Assembly: GCA_036496425.1 (NCBI GenBank)
Contig: DASXLG010000084.1
Location: 1 to 40,096 of the forward strand
Length of the DNA: 40,096 nucleotides
From: Terriglobia bacterium
GTDB taxonomy: Bacteria; Acidobacteriota; Terriglobia; 20CM-2-55-15
Direction: 5' to 3'
Part shown: positions 1 to 9,633 of the stretch, in pieces
How positions within the stretch are numbered: position 1 is the stretch's first letter
How the letters are laid out: the number at the start of each line of letters is the position of its first letter
Notes under the pieces: generated by a model
What the model was told of the DNA's origin: nothing
Seen by the model: the letters and a program-made list of their open reading frames with translations, nothing else
Databases searched by the model: none
Program-made: the position numbers and the translations under genes

Positions 1-495
1 CTCCAGAGTTTTAACTTTGAGAACCTGCCCTCTCGCGAGCCGCGCGTATCCCACCCAGCCCATTGCTGCCAAGGCAAAAATTAAACGATCCAGGCCGGGA
101 CCGAGGAAGGCCACCAGCGCGATCGCCAACAGAATTCCGGGGAAAGCCATCAAAGAGTTGATGACCACCACCGTCACGAATGTATCCAACTTACCGCCGA
201 TGTAGCCGGCACATCCCCCGATTAAAACGCCGGCCGTTACGGAGAGCAGTACAACTGTAGCCCCCACCCGCATACTCACACGGGTGCCTAAAAGGACGCG
301 AGAGAGAATATCACGTCCTAACTCATCGTTTCCAAATGGATGCTTCCAGGACGGACCTTCGAGCCGGTCAACAAGTCTCTGATCCGCCGGATCATACGGC
401 GCCACCCATGGCCCCGCCACAGCCAGGAACGTGAGCACCGTCACAACAATGAAGCCTGCCAGCGCCAGCCTGTTCCGGCGAAAAAACTCAGTCAT
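1..495 (-). CDS. Peptide/nickel ABC transporter permease, DppC/OppC type (partial, runs off the left edge)
   Basis: This is the N-terminal 165 residues of an inner-membrane permease of the dipeptide/oligopeptide ABC importer family. The start MTEFFRRNRLALAGF leads into a first membrane segment. It is followed by the typical motif (HPFGNDELGRDILSR) in which DppC-type proteins read G-T/N-D-x-x-G-R-D, and then by further hydrophobic segments. The start codon lies inside the end of the DppB-like gene with an 8-bp overlap, so the two permeases are translationally coupled. The ATPase and binding-protein genes would be expected to the left, outside the window. Substrate cannot be read from the sequence. 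Confidence 0.88.
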   Translation of the reverse strand, partial: MTEFFRRNRLALAGFIVVTVLTFLAVAGPWVAPYDPADQRLVDRLEGPSWKHPFGNDELGRDILSRVLLGTRVSMRVGATVVLLSVTAGVLIGGCAGYIGGKLDTFVTVVVINSLMAFPGILLAIALVAFLGPGLDRLIFALAAMGWVGYARLARGQVLKVKTLE

Positions 496-1408
496 ACCGG
501 ATTCGCGGATCGACAACGGAATAAATCAGGTCCGTCGCCAGGTTGACCAGGATGTAGGTCGATGCAATGGCCAGAAAACACCCTTGCGCCAGGGGGTAGT
601 CCCGCGCGCTGATAGCCTGATATGTCAGGCGGCCGATACCGGGCCATGAAAATATGATTTCGGTGATCATCGTTCCTGTCAGCAGCATTCCCGCCTGCAG
701 CCCCAACAACGTTACCACCGGAATAAGGCCGTTTCTCAGCGCGTGGCCGAACAGAACAGCACGGGTTCCCAGCCCTTTCGCCCGGGCCGTCCGAACATAG
801 TCCTGCCGGATCTCTTCCAGCATGGATCCGCGCACCATTCGAACGATCGTCGCGGCGGCGCCTCCTCCCAACGTGATCGCCGGCAGAATCAAATGCAGAA
901 GTCCGTCCCGGCCCGATACAGGCAGGAGCCCGAGCGTGATCGAGAAAAGCAGTATCAGCATCGGCCCGAGCGCAAAGTTCGGCAGCGAGAGGCCCAGGAG
1001 ACTGACAAAGCCGATGAAATGATCGACCGCCTTGCCGCGGCGAACGGCCGCAATCACCCCGAGCGGCACAGCCATAAGGATGGAAAAAATAATCGACGCC
1101 ACTGCAAGTTCGATGGTTGCGGGATAACGGCTCATGATCGATTGCGCGACCGTCTCCTGGTTTCGAAACGAAATCCCCAGATCGCCGTGGAGCACGCCTG
1201 CCATATATACGCGGTATTGATCCAGGATCGGGCGGTCCAACCCCAATTCATGCCTCAACCGCTCCACCTGAGTCGTCGATGCGCCTTCACCCAGCATCTG
1301 AACGACGGGATCCCCGGGCACCAGGTGAATCAATCCGAAAACCAGCGTCACGACAATCCAGATGACAGGGATGGTCAGCAACAGACGCCGGACAATGAAC
1401 GCGAGCAT
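488..1408 (-). CDS. Peptide/nickel ABC transporter permease, DppB/OppB type
   Basis: A 306-residue inner-membrane permease that pairs with the DppC-like protein to form the channel of a peptide-type ABC importer. It opens with the family hallmark MLAFIVRRLLLTIPVIW and VPGDPV. It has about six membrane segments and carries the EAA loop that docks the ATPase around residues 200-225 (RTARAKGLG...ALRNGLIPV). It ends with VDPRIRYD, the usual DppB C-terminus. Full family length. It is the upstream gene of the pair and overlaps dppC by 8 bp. Substrate (peptide, nickel, glutathione or sugar) is not resolved. Confidence 0.93.
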   Translation of the reverse strand: MLAFIVRRLLLTIPVIWIVVTLVFGLIHLVPGDPVVQMLGEGASTTQVERLRHELGLDRPILDQYRVYMAGVLHGDLGISFRNQETVAQSIMSRYPATIELAVASIIFSILMAVPLGVIAAVRRGKAVDHFIGFVSLLGLSLPNFALGPMLILLFSITLGLLPVSGRDGLLHLILPAITLGGGAAATIVRMVRGSMLEEIRQDYVRTARAKGLGTRAVLFGHALRNGLIPVVTLLGLQAGMLLTGTMITEIIFSWPGIGRLTYQAISARDYPLAQGCFLAIASTYILVNLATDLIYSVVDPRIRYD

Positions 1409-1444
1409 AAGGGCTTATTCTATTGGAGATTGAAGAGGGAGGAT

Positions 1445-1466
1445 AGGAGCCCCATCTGGGGCTCCT
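1445..1466. repeat. Perfect 10-bp inverted repeat upstream of the DppB-like gene
   Basis: AGGAGCCCCA and TGGGGCTCCT flank a 2-base centre. The hairpin lies 37 bp upstream of the dppB start, on the leader side, between the TolC-like gene and dppB. There is no T-run on either side, so a classical intrinsic terminator is not supported. It may be a leader hairpin, an operator or a dispersed palindrome. Confidence 0.5.
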
Positions 1467-1639
1467 GAGGGGTATTTGAAAGGGAAAATCGAACTAAACT
1501 ACTTGCCTTAGTCTTAGCAATGCTCGTGCCAAACTATCCATTGCTGTAAATTCAACAAGTTAGGTACGACGTCCAGTCGGCCGGTCCATAAACCTGACGG
1601 CTGCTGTTCAACTTCGTATCAATTTTTGACACCGGGTAC

Positions 1640-2944
1640 TCAGCGCAGAAGGCCAGCACTGTACTGAAGCGCGGCATTCTGGATTTGAAACTCGTATTTG
1701 GCGCTGAGGTTCTCGATTTCGGCCTGCGTCACATTTAACTGAGCCTGGGTCAGTTCGACAATCGAGGCAAGCCCGAGGTTGTAGCGTCCCTGCGCGAGAT
1801 CCTGGGCGAGAGTTGCCTGGCGCAGGAACTGCGCCGTAACATCGATGCGCTGAAACGCATTCATGGCACTCGCCCAGGAAACACGCACGTCCCGCGCAAT
1901 TCGCTCCTGCGCATCGCGAAGCCGTTGTTCGGCCGCGTCGGCTTTATAACGTGCCGCTGCCTGACGCGCGGAGAAAGCGTGACCGTTGAATATAGGGAAA
2001 TCGAGATTCAGCGCGACGCCTTCGTATCGATTGGGAATGCCCGTGGTGTCGATGTAGGGCAGAAAGCCGGCGGCGCCAAGCAAGGTCAGGCTTGGCCGGC
2101 TCAAATCTCTCTCAGCCTCGGCGAACTTGGCGGCCGCGTCGCGAGCGTCGCGAAAACTTGCAATTTCCGGCCGATTGCTGATGGCCTGCATGACGAGCAT
2201 ATCCGCAACAGGCGGCGGACCTTGCGGCAACGGTTCGTCCACGAGCTGGTAATTCAGCTGTTGGTCGGCGCCCATGGCGCGAGTCAGGTCCGCCAGCGAA
2301 GACTGCACATCATCCTGAGCTCGAAGCAGCAACAGTTTGGCTTCGGAAACATTCACGTCCGCGAAGCTGACGTCCAGTTGGGATCGAAGATTGTTGTTCG
2401 CCAGTGCTGTAACCTGGTCAAGCAACAACTGCCGGTCGGAAACTGTCGCCTGCGCAACGCGGACGACTCCCTGCGCATGCAGCGTGGCGTAATATGCGCG
2501 GTTCACCTCCAGCAGCACATCATAACGGGCGGCCTGGTAAGTTTGTGCGGACGCATCCGACTGCAATCTTGAACTGGATACCAGATTCTTCGTCCGGCCG
2601 GAATCCGTTACCAGTTGCGAGAAGACGATTCCCTGCCCGAATCGATCGAAGACACGCGTGGCGGACAGGGCGCCCGCGCCTATCCGGGCCGCTGAGTTGC
2701 CCTGTGTGCCGGTGAGGTCGGCAGATACCGTCGGGAAATACGGCGCACGCGCCAGGGCGACTTCCTGCGCAGCGTACGCCGCTTCATTTTGAGCGGCCAG
2801 CACGTTTGGGTGGTTATTGAGCGCCATGGTTTTGGCCTCATCGAGCGTCAGGCGAACGGGGGCTTGAGCGATAAGAGCAGGACCGCACCACAAGAGAGAT
2901 AAGACGGACACAAAAAGCGCAAGAAAACGCCGCGGCCGGATCAT
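1640..2944 (-). CDS. TolC-family outer-membrane efflux channel
   Basis: A 434-residue outer-membrane efflux protein (OEP/TolC family) that should form the exit duct of the RND pump encoded just upstream. A cleavable signal peptide (MIRPRRFLALFVSVLSLLW, ending near LIAQA) is followed by two repeated long helical regions typical of the family (LTLDEAKTMALNNHPNVLAA near the N-terminus and GRYNLGLASIVELTQAQLN near residue 390). I chose the start at 2944 because it gives a clean signal peptide and overlaps the RND stop as ATGA. A longer reading to 3163 would add 73 residues inside the RND gene with no signal-peptide character. Confidence 0.92.
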   Translation of the reverse strand: MIRPRRFLALFVSVLSLLWCGPALIAQAPVRLTLDEAKTMALNNHPNVLAAQNEAAYAAQEVALARAPYFPTVSADLTGTQGNSAARIGAGALSATRVFDRFGQGIVFSQLVTDSGRTKNLVSSSRLQSDASAQTYQAARYDVLLEVNRAYYATLHAQGVVRVAQATVSDRQLLLDQVTALANNNLRSQLDVSFADVNVSEAKLLLLRAQDDVQSSLADLTRAMGADQQLNYQLVDEPLPQGPPPVADMLVMQAISNRPEIASFRDARDAAAKFAEAERDLSRPSLTLLGAAGFLPYIDTTGIPNRYEGVALNLDFPIFNGHAFSARQAAARYKADAAEQRLRDAQERIARDVRVSWASAMNAFQRIDVTAQFLRQATLAQDLAQGRYNLGLASIVELTQAQLNVTQAEIENLSAKYEFQIQNAALQYSAGLLR

Positions 2945-5900
2945 GCTCTCTCCTGTACGTAATGGTCTTTGCCATGAACAATCAAGTACGCGGCCGGGAC
3001 GAGAAAGACGGTCAGCAGAACGGAGACGGCCAATCCACCAAGGAGAGCGCGTGCGAGCGGCGCGTAACTTTCGCTTCCTTCGCCCAATTTCAAAGCCATC
3101 GGCAGGAGACCGATAATGGTGGCAAGCGAGGTCATGAGAACGGGCCGCAGACGGACGCGGCAACCCAGAGCGACCGCCTCGCGGATCGCCATGCCTTGCG
3201 AGATCAGTTCCCGCGTGAATTCGACGATAAGGATGCTGTTAGAAACCGCGATCCCCGTAAGCATCACGACCCCCATGAGTGACATCACGTTCAGTGTCGT
3301 GCCCGTCAACCAGAGCGTGATCAGCACTCCCGTCAAACCCGGTGGAACCGCCAGCAGGATCAGCATCGGATCGACAAAACTCTTGAACTGCGCGACCAGG
3401 ATCAAGTAGAGGAGCACCACCGACAGAATCAACCCGACGGTAAAACTCCGGAACGAAGCGCGCATGCCCTGTACCATTCCGCGCAATGTCACAGTCAGGC
3501 CGTCCGGAACTTTGGTTTTACCAATGATCCCGTCAATCCGGTCGGCGATGCCTCCCAATTCCTCTCCCAATGGCCGCACATAAATATCCATGACCCGGCG
3601 GATCTGGTAATGATCCACTTCGGTCGGAGACTGCACGCGTTTTATGGAAGTGAAGGCGTCGAGGCGCGCCGGCATGGCGCTTCCCGACGCGCGAACCGGA
3701 ATTGCCCGAAGATCCGAAAGCGATTTGATCTGGCCTTCGGTGTATTGCACCGTGAGCATGTAATCCTGTCCCGACTTAGGATCGATCCAGAAGCTCGGGG
3801 CGATCATCTGGTTACTCGTGAGAGCGGTGATCACATTCCCAACGACCTCCTGCTGGTCGAGTCCAAGTTCGCTGGCCCGAGTGCGGTCAACGTTGAGCTG
3901 CAGCGCGGGGTAATCCACGTCCTGAGGAATGTAGACATCAGCCACTCCGGGAATTTTTTGAATTTCGGCTGCGAGATCCACGGCTGTCTTATGAGCGCGG
4001 TCCATGTTCGAACCGGCAACCTGGATGTCGATAGGCGCAGGCAAACCGAGATTGAGGACTGCGTCGACGAGCCCGCCAGACTGGAAATAGGTGGCAAGCT
4101 CGGGCATTTGTTCGGCAAGGGAGCGCTTCACCTTCTCCATGTACTCATAACTTCCGCCTTTGTGGTCATCCGTCAAAGCAACCTGGATGAATGCCGTGTG
4201 TTCCGCGGAATTACTCGTGTAGATCGCCGAAAAATCAGGCGTCATTCCGATGTTGGACAGAATCATTCGGAGATCTTCCTTCGGGATGACCTGCCGGATC
4301 AGGGCTTCGGCCCTTGCCACTTCACTCTCGGTCACAGAAATTCGCGATCCGGACGGAGCCTTCAGGTTGATGACGAACATGCCTGCGTCGGTACGGGGAA
4401 AGAAAGACAAACCGATCAGCGGAAATATGACAAGGCTTGCCAGAAACGAGCCCAGACACAAGCCGACCGTCAGCAATGGACGGCGCAAAGCACGGCCGAC
4501 AATCCGGTCGTAGAGCTGTAAAAACGCCTCAAAGCGATCGTTGAACCAGACATTGAAACGTTCGCCCATCCTCCAACGGTTGTCTCTGCTTTTGAGTTCT
4601 ACCTCAACCGGCTCCTCGGACGCGGGAGTTCCATGATGCGCCGGAGCTTTGATAAACAGCGCGCAGTATAACGGCACGACCGTCATGGCGACGACGAATG
4701 ACGCCGCAAGGGACAGAATTACCGCGAGAGCCAATGCAGAAAATAAAAATTGGCTCACCCCATACAAAAAGGTGACAGGAAAGAACACCACACCGGTGGT
4801 CAAGGTTGCCGACAGCACCGGAAGCGCAACTTCACGGCCGCCATTTTCCGCGGCTACAGCCGGCTTTTCACCCAGTTCAAGATGGCGGTAGATGTTCTCG
4901 AGCACAACGACGGAATTGTCGATCAGCCGTGAGAGCGCGAGCGCAAGTCCGCCGAGCACCATGCTGTTCACCGTGCCACCACCCATCGAAAGGGCCATGA
5001 ACGTCGCGAGAATCGATAAAGGAATCGAGAAGAACACAGCGACCGTCGCCCGCATGCTTCCGAGAAAAATCAGAATCATCAGGGAGGTGAGGAACAGCCC
5101 GATCGCGCCTTCGTGGAGCAGCGTCTGAATAGCGGTCTTCACGAAACGCGACTGATCAAAGAGAACATTCGTCACCAGATTTTTCGGCACGTCTACCAGG
5201 TGCTGGACCGTATTCCGCACGCCATCGACGACAGCGATGGTATTGGTGTCACCGCCCTGTTTCAGAACAGCCGTATAGACCGAGCGTTTGCCGTCGATAC
5301 GGACAACGTTGGTCTGAATCTGCTTCGAATCCTTGGCATAGGCCACGTCCGAAACGCGGACGATGGATCCGTCGACGACCTTCAGCGGGAGCCGGCTGAT
5401 TTCCTCAATAGTCGGAAGCTGGCTGTTGGTGTAGACGCTGTAATCGAGCGGTCCGATCGGGACGTCTCCGGCCGGCAGAATCAAATTCGAGCGATTGACT
5501 GTTCGGACCACGTCCATGAGGCTGAGCTGGTGCGCTTCGAGTTTATACGGATCGGCGTAAACCATGATCTGGCGATAGCCGCCGCCGAACGGCTGCGGCA
5601 CACTCGCGCCGGGAACGGCCGCAATCTGATTTCGGACGACGAATTGCGCGATATCGCGCGATTGCGTTTCGTTGAACCCATCGGCACCGACAGTCACGAG
5701 GCACACCGGAAGACTGGAAGCGTCGGACTTCAGGACTACCGGCGGCAGCGTCCCGGGAGGCAATCGCCGCAATTGCGACATTGCCAGGTTGGAAATCGTG
5801 CCAACATCGGCGTCTGCATTCGTACCGGGTTGAAAGTAAACGCGAATGATACTCGCGCCGGGCAGCGAGCGCGACTCGATGTGATCGATGCCGCTGGCCA

Positions 5901-6111
5901 GAGTGAACTGGCGTTCGAACCGGCTTGTAATGTCCGTCTCGATCTGTTCCGGCGGCATGCCGTTATAGAACGTGGCCACAACCACGACCGGTATATTGAT
6001 GGTCGGAAACATGTCGACCGGCATACGCACAAGCGATGTTCCGCCTAAAACGGCGATGATCAAGCCGACGACGACGATAAAGTAGGGTGTTTGAATTGCA
6101 AATCTCGACAT
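2941..6111 (-). CDS. RND family multidrug-type efflux pump, AcrB/MexB-like permease subunit
   Basis: A 1056-residue inner-membrane RND transporter with the expected layout: TM1 at residues 10-28, a periplasmic porter domain, TM2-6 around 335-490, a second TM7 (about 545-565), a second porter domain, and TM8-12 to the end. N-terminal MPVDMFPTI and late RLRPVLMTSLATIIG are family signatures. The TM4 motif reads RLIDNSVVVLEN (D398, N399), so the second of the two proton-relay aspartates known from AcrB is Asn. The TM10 motif GIAVSNSILIVEF has Ser where AcrB has its relay Lys. It starts 10 bp after the membrane fusion gene and overlaps the TolC-like gene by 4 bp. Substrate and coupling ion are unknown. 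Confidence 0.95.
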   Translation of the reverse strand: MSRFAIQTPYFIVVVGLIIAVLGGTSLVRMPVDMFPTINIPVVVVATFYNGMPPEQIETDITSRFERQFTLASGIDHIESRSLPGASIIRVYFQPGTNADADVGTISNLAMSQLRRLPPGTLPPVVLKSDASSLPVCLVTVGADGFNETQSRDIAQFVVRNQIAAVPGASVPQPFGGGYRQIMVYADPYKLEAHQLSLMDVVRTVNRSNLILPAGDVPIGPLDYSVYTNSQLPTIEEISRLPLKVVDGSIVRVSDVAYAKDSKQIQTNVVRIDGKRSVYTAVLKQGGDTNTIAVVDGVRNTVQHLVDVPKNLVTNVLFDQSRFVKTAIQTLLHEGAIGLFLTSLMILIFLGSMRATVAVFFSIPLSILATFMALSMGGGTVNSMVLGGLALALSRLIDNSVVVLENIYRHLELGEKPAVAAENGGREVALPVLSATLTTGVVFFPVTFLYGVSQFLFSALALAVILSLAASFVVAMTVVPLYCALFIKAPAHHGTPASEEPVEVELKSRDNRWRMGERFNVWFNDRFEAFLQLYDRIVGRALRRPLLTVGLCLGSFLASLVIFPLIGLSFFPRTDAGMFVINLKAPSGSRISVTESEVARAEALIRQVIPKEDLRMILSNIGMTPDFSAIYTSNSAEHTAFIQVALTDDHKGGSYEYMEKVKRSLAEQMPELATYFQSGGLVDAVLNLGLPAPIDIQVAGSNMDRAHKTAVDLAAEIQKIPGVADVYIPQDVDYPALQLNVDRTRASELGLDQQEVVGNVITALTSNQMIAPSFWIDPKSGQDYMLTVQYTEGQIKSLSDLRAIPVRASGSAMPARLDAFTSIKRVQSPTEVDHYQIRRVMDIYVRPLGEELGGIADRIDGIIGKTKVPDGLTVTLRGMVQGMRASFRSFTVGLILSVVLLYLILVAQFKSFVDPMLILLAVPPGLTGVLITLWLTGTTLNVMSLMGVVMLTGIAVSNSILIVEFTRELISQGMAIREAVALGCRVRLRPVLMTSLATIIGLLPMALKLGEGSESYAPLARALLGGLAVSVLLTVFLVPAAYLIVHGKDHYVQERA

Positions 6112-6121
6112 GATCTACTCT

Positions 6122-7366
6122 TTAAGACACCGGCGGCGCAGCACTTTCCGCCAGCTTTGGACGGACCTGCTCGCCCGGCTTGAGGGCGGAGCGATTGCCC
6201 GTCACGACCAGATCGCCTTCGCGCAGGCCTGACCGGACTTCGATCTTGTTTTCCGTCTGTGCGCCGAGCTCGATTTTGTGAACTTCGATTCGGTTCTCCG
6301 GCGTGACAATGGTGACCTGCCCTGATGTCTCATCGCTACCGAGATCCACTGCCGGAATGGGGACCGTCAACACTCCGCTGCGTTGATCGGTGATGAGATC
6401 TGCTTCCGCGTACATTCCAGGAATAAGTACAAGATTCGGATTCGGCACATCGACCTCTGTGTCCATCGTGCGAGTCGCGGTGGCGACCTTGTCTGAAAAT
6501 CGCTTTACCTGTCCTGGAAATGAGCGGCCGAGCGTCGGTACGCGGATTTCGACTTTCTGTCCGATATGCACCGTCGGCACGATCGATTCGGGCACCGGAA
6601 AAATCAGGCGCAACAGGCTGTTTTCCGATATTTTGACCAGCGGCATCGCCTGCGTGCTCGACGAGATTCCGGCCTGGATCATGGCGCCGGTGTCCGCGTA
6701 CCGTTTTGTGATCACTCCTGTAAACGGCGCCGCCACTCGCGTGTAATCCAGTAATGTTTTGACTTTCTGAAGGTCCGCCTGCCCGACCTGTACTTGTTGC
6801 TCGGCGGCGGCAACACTCGATTTTGCCGCGCTGACCTGGGCCTCAGCGACCAGATCTTTGCTCTGCGCGTCATCGATCTCCTGCTGCGCGATGAGTCCCG
6901 CCCTTTGTTTTGCGACCTGGGCCAGCCGCGTGTAAGAAAGGTGCGCAATGTTGTAAGAGGATTCCGCCCGCTTTAATTCGTCCCGGGCCCGTGCCAGCTC
7001 CGCCCCATCACGATTGAATTGAGACTGCGCTCGCGCCTGATCGTCAGCCATCTCGGGAATCTCGATAATGGCAAGGATCTGCCCTTCCTGGACGCGGTCG
7101 CCGACATCGACATTGATTTTTTTCACATATCCCGCGACTTTCGCCATTACTTCGACTTCTTGATACGGCTTGAATTCGGCTGTCAGCACCACCTTGTGCG
7201 ACATGTCGTCGACGGTCGCTTTCGCGACGGCGACCGTCGGTGAGTCGGGAGCTTTCGCCTCTTCGGCCTGCGCTGGAGTTCTCGCGCACGACGAGAGAAG
7301 AAGGGCAGCCAGTCCGATCGCCATAAAATATACAACCTGGATACGACGAGTCCTGTTCAACTCCAT
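6122..7366 (-). CDS. RND efflux membrane fusion lipoprotein (HlyD/AcrA family)
   Basis: A 414-residue periplasmic adaptor that should link the RND permease to the TolC-like channel. The N-terminus MELNRTRRIQ is followed by a hydrophobic segment and a lipobox LLSSC, so it is probably a lipoprotein. A lipoyl/biotinyl half-motif (GDRVQEGQILAIIEIPEM), a long coiled-coil hairpin (about residues 120-200), the second lipoyl half (TRVAAPFTGVITKRYADTGA) and a beta-barrel (VPIPAVD, RSGLREGDLVVTGN) follow in family order. The start at 7366 lies 5 bases from the RraA-like stop. GAGGTG sits very close to it, so the exact start is not certain. Confidence 0.92.
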   Translation of the reverse strand: MELNRTRRIQVVYFMAIGLAALLLSSCARTPAQAEEAKAPDSPTVAVAKATVDDMSHKVVLTAEFKPYQEVEVMAKVAGYVKKINVDVGDRVQEGQILAIIEIPEMADDQARAQSQFNRDGAELARARDELKRAESSYNIAHLSYTRLAQVAKQRAGLIAQQEIDDAQSKDLVAEAQVSAAKSSVAAAEQQVQVGQADLQKVKTLLDYTRVAAPFTGVITKRYADTGAMIQAGISSSTQAMPLVKISENSLLRLIFPVPESIVPTVHIGQKVEIRVPTLGRSFPGQVKRFSDKVATATRTMDTEVDVPNPNLVLIPGMYAEADLITDQRSGVLTVPIPAVDLGSDETSGQVTIVTPENRIEVHKIELGAQTENKIEVRSGLREGDLVVTGNRSALKPGEQVRPKLAESAAPPVS

Positions 7367-7370
7367 CACC

Positions 7371-8102
7371 TCAAATGCTCTGGTTTTTCCGGATTGCATC
7401 CGCGAGTTTATCCGCAGAAAAGTCGGCGGACGTACAGACTTGCACAATCCTCTGATCCTTCACTCGTATCTCCGCTGCAACGGCGGGAATTTCGGCTGCA
7501 AGATCGAGGGGAATCGAAACAACCCCGTGGCAGTCCGCATAGAGCAGGTCACCAGTCCGGATTTCCAGGCCAAGGATGTCCACCGGTTCGCCATAATCTA
7601 TCAAATGCATATAGGAATGTGAGACGGAAACGAAAGGCGCGAACATCGGAAAGCCAAGACGTGTTACGGCCGGCAGATCCCTGACGGCAGCATTTGTAAT
7701 AAGGCCGGAAAAGCGGAATGCCTTGAGGATCGCGGCATGCACTTCTCCAACAGCGGCGCCGCTGCCGGGACCGGGGTCCATATCCTGTATCACCGATATG
7801 CGCGGAATGGGAAGCCGATCCACGGAGCCCCACCAGTCTGTTCGTTCAACATACGGAGCGCCCGTCATCGAAGGATTTGAGAAACGGATCCGGCTGGTGG
7901 CCGCATAGCCCAAGAGACGAGTGTCGCCGCCCGTCATGCATCGCAGCCCGGGACGCGTGAAACCCTCGTTGCGGAGCCGGACCCGGAAATGCTCAATTGC
8001 GTTCGCGATCGTACAGGTGTCGAACTGTTGGATAGCCTCAAATTGCTCAGATGACAAGATCATTACCAGAGCTACGGTAAACGGTGGACCTGCCCCGGCC
8101 AT
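7371..8102 (-). CDS. RraA-like family protein (4-hydroxy-4-methyl-2-oxoglutarate aldolase-like fold)
   Basis: A protein of up to 243 residues of the RraA/HMG-aldolase family. The core has the family pattern FDTCTIANAIEH near the N-terminus, GPGSGAAVGEVHAAILKAF in the middle, then NAAVRDLPAVTRLGFPMFA, where the Arg-Asp pair corresponds to the substrate and metal site, and ADCHGVVSIP near the end. Members include aldolases and decarboxylases as well as RNase E regulators. The old label 'demethylmenaquinone methyltransferase' is a misannotation. The start is ambiguous: MILSSEQFEAI at 8063 fits the family better than 8102. It heads the efflux operon, and its role there is unknown. Confidence 0.85.
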   Translation of the reverse strand: MAGAGPPFTVALVMILSSEQFEAIQQFDTCTIANAIEHFRVRLRNEGFTRPGLRCMTGGDTRLLGYAATSRIRFSNPSMTGAPYVERTDWWGSVDRLPIPRISVIQDMDPGPGSGAAVGEVHAAILKAFRFSGLITNAAVRDLPAVTRLGFPMFAPFVSVSHSYMHLIDYGEPVDILGLEIRTGDLLYADCHGVVSIPLDLAAEIPAVAAEIRVKDQRIVQVCTSADFSADKLADAIRKNQSI

Positions 8103-8181
8103 ATACCAAGTGAGGAGTATTTTTGAGACAATGAACAGGTAGAAGCGTTATTTTGGCCTTTTCCTGCGTTAGCCTGCAAAG

Positions 8182-9633
8182 ATGCACACGATTTCCCGTT
8201 CGGAAGGCCTCCGCTCCACATCCGATATGGGTTTAAATCGCAGATTTGACCGCCTTGTCTTGAGCACCCGCCTTGCGCTCGTGGCGGGTTTCGGCGGGCT
8301 GCTTGTAATCATTACACTGGCCGGTATCGATACGATTCGCGTCCTCGAGGAGATCCGGCATAACGGCGAACAAATCCGGCAGGATTTTCTGGCCCGCAAC
8401 CATGCGCTAAACAATATTCGGTCCGATGTATACCTTTCCGGCACCTATGTGCGGGATTACCTGCTCGAACCGGAAACCGAGCGCGCCGAATCCTACCGCT
8501 CCACCTTGGAACAAGTTCGAACCGGTATCGATTCCGCTCTGGCGGAGTATGGAAACAGGCTCGATCCGCAGGAAAGCAGGGACTATGCGGCACTGAAAGT
8601 CGAACTGGCACGGTACTGGGATGTTCTCGGCCCGGTGTTGAAGCTCAATGCGCGTGAACGCAAGCAACGAGGCTATGCCTTTTTGCGGGATGAAGTCTTC
8701 CCACGCCGCACCGCCATGCTCGATATCGCAAATCGAATCGCATCCATCAACGAACAACAACTGAACTCCGGCAACACGCGGGACGCCGGGCTCCTTTCAA
8801 GTTTTCAAACGCGCCTCACTCTGACGCTTGTTGTTACGCTGGTGTTGGGCCTGGCCCTGGCCATTTTCAGCATGCGCCGGATTCTCAGTCTCGAATCGAA
8901 GGCGCATCGACAGTATCAAGATGTGGCCGAAGCGCGACGGCAGCTTGAAAATCTGTCCGCCAGGCTCGTCCAGGCTCAAGAGACAGAGCGCCGGTCGCTG
9001 TCTCGCGAGTTGCACGATGAAGTGGGCCAGGCGCTCTCTGCCGTGCTGGTGGAATTGCGCAACCTGTCCACAGGACTTGCCACCCAATCTGAAGAGCAAT
9101 TATGCAGACATGTGGAAACGATCAAAGGCCTTGTCGAGAATACCGTCCGTACCGTCCGGAATATGTCGCTGCTTCTCAGGCCGTCGATGCTGGACGATCT
9201 TGGTCTGATTCCCGCGCTCCGGTGGCAGGCGCGTGAGGTCTCGAGGCAGACGTGTATCGATGTAACGGTGTCCACCGATCTCGCCTCGGATAATTTGCCG
9301 GATGAATATAAAACGTGTATCTACCGCGTCGTTCAGGAAGCGCTCCGCAATTCTTCGCGTCATTCACATGCCACCGCAGTGCGCATACAGGTGCGCCAGG
9401 AACCACAACACCTTACGCTCTCCATCAGGGATAACGGCAAGGGTTTCGATATAAAACAATCGAAAGGTCTGGGCCTGCTCGGTATCGGAGAGCGGGTGGC
9501 ACATCTGGGCGGCAGGTGTATGATCAATTCCGAACCCGGCAGCGGCACCGCTATCGCCATCGATCTCCCATTCACACCAAATCATCAGGATGTAAAAGAG
9601 AGTGAAACAAATTCGCATCTTGCTGGCGGATGA
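8182..9633 (+). CDS. NarX/DegS-type membrane sensor histidine kinase
   Basis: A 483-residue kinase. TM1 (about residues 31-48) and TM2 (about 212-230) bracket a roughly 160-residue helical periplasmic sensor region. The cytoplasmic part has a HisKA_3 dimerisation domain with phospho-acceptor H278 in RRSLSRELHDEVGQALS. An HATPase domain follows (N-box VVQEALRNSSRHS, G1 box DNGKGF, G2 box GLGLLGIGER). The gene overlaps the downstream regulator by 32 bp, so they form a pair. It is divergent from the RraA-led efflux operon, with 79 bp between. The signal is unknown. An internal Met at 8230 is a possible alternative start. Confidence 0.93.
   Translation: MHTISRSEGLRSTSDMGLNRRFDRLVLSTRLALVAGFGGLLVIITLAGIDTIRVLEEIRHNGEQIRQDFLARNHALNNIRSDVYLSGTYVRDYLLEPETERAESYRSTLEQVRTGIDSALAEYGNRLDPQESRDYAALKVELARYWDVLGPVLKLNARERKQRGYAFLRDEVFPRRTAMLDIANRIASINEQQLNSGNTRDAGLLSSFQTRLTLTLVVTLVLGLALAIFSMRRILSLESKAHRQYQDVAEARRQLENLSARLVQAQETERRSLSRELHDEVGQALSAVLVELRNLSTGLATQSEEQLCRHVETIKGLVENTVRTVRNMSLLLRPSMLDDLGLIPALRWQAREVSRQTCIDVTVSTDLASDNLPDEYKTCIYRVVQEALRNSSRHSHATAVRIQVRQEPQHLTLSIRDNGKGFDIKQSKGLGLLGIGERVAHLGGRCMINSEPGSGTAIAIDLPFTPNHQDVKESETNSHLAGG

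Noticed and set aside
3610-4521. Open frames of about 300 residues on the plus strand inside the RND gene (also 5113-6048)
   Set aside because: They are shadows of a strongly conserved RND gene, without recognisable motifs.
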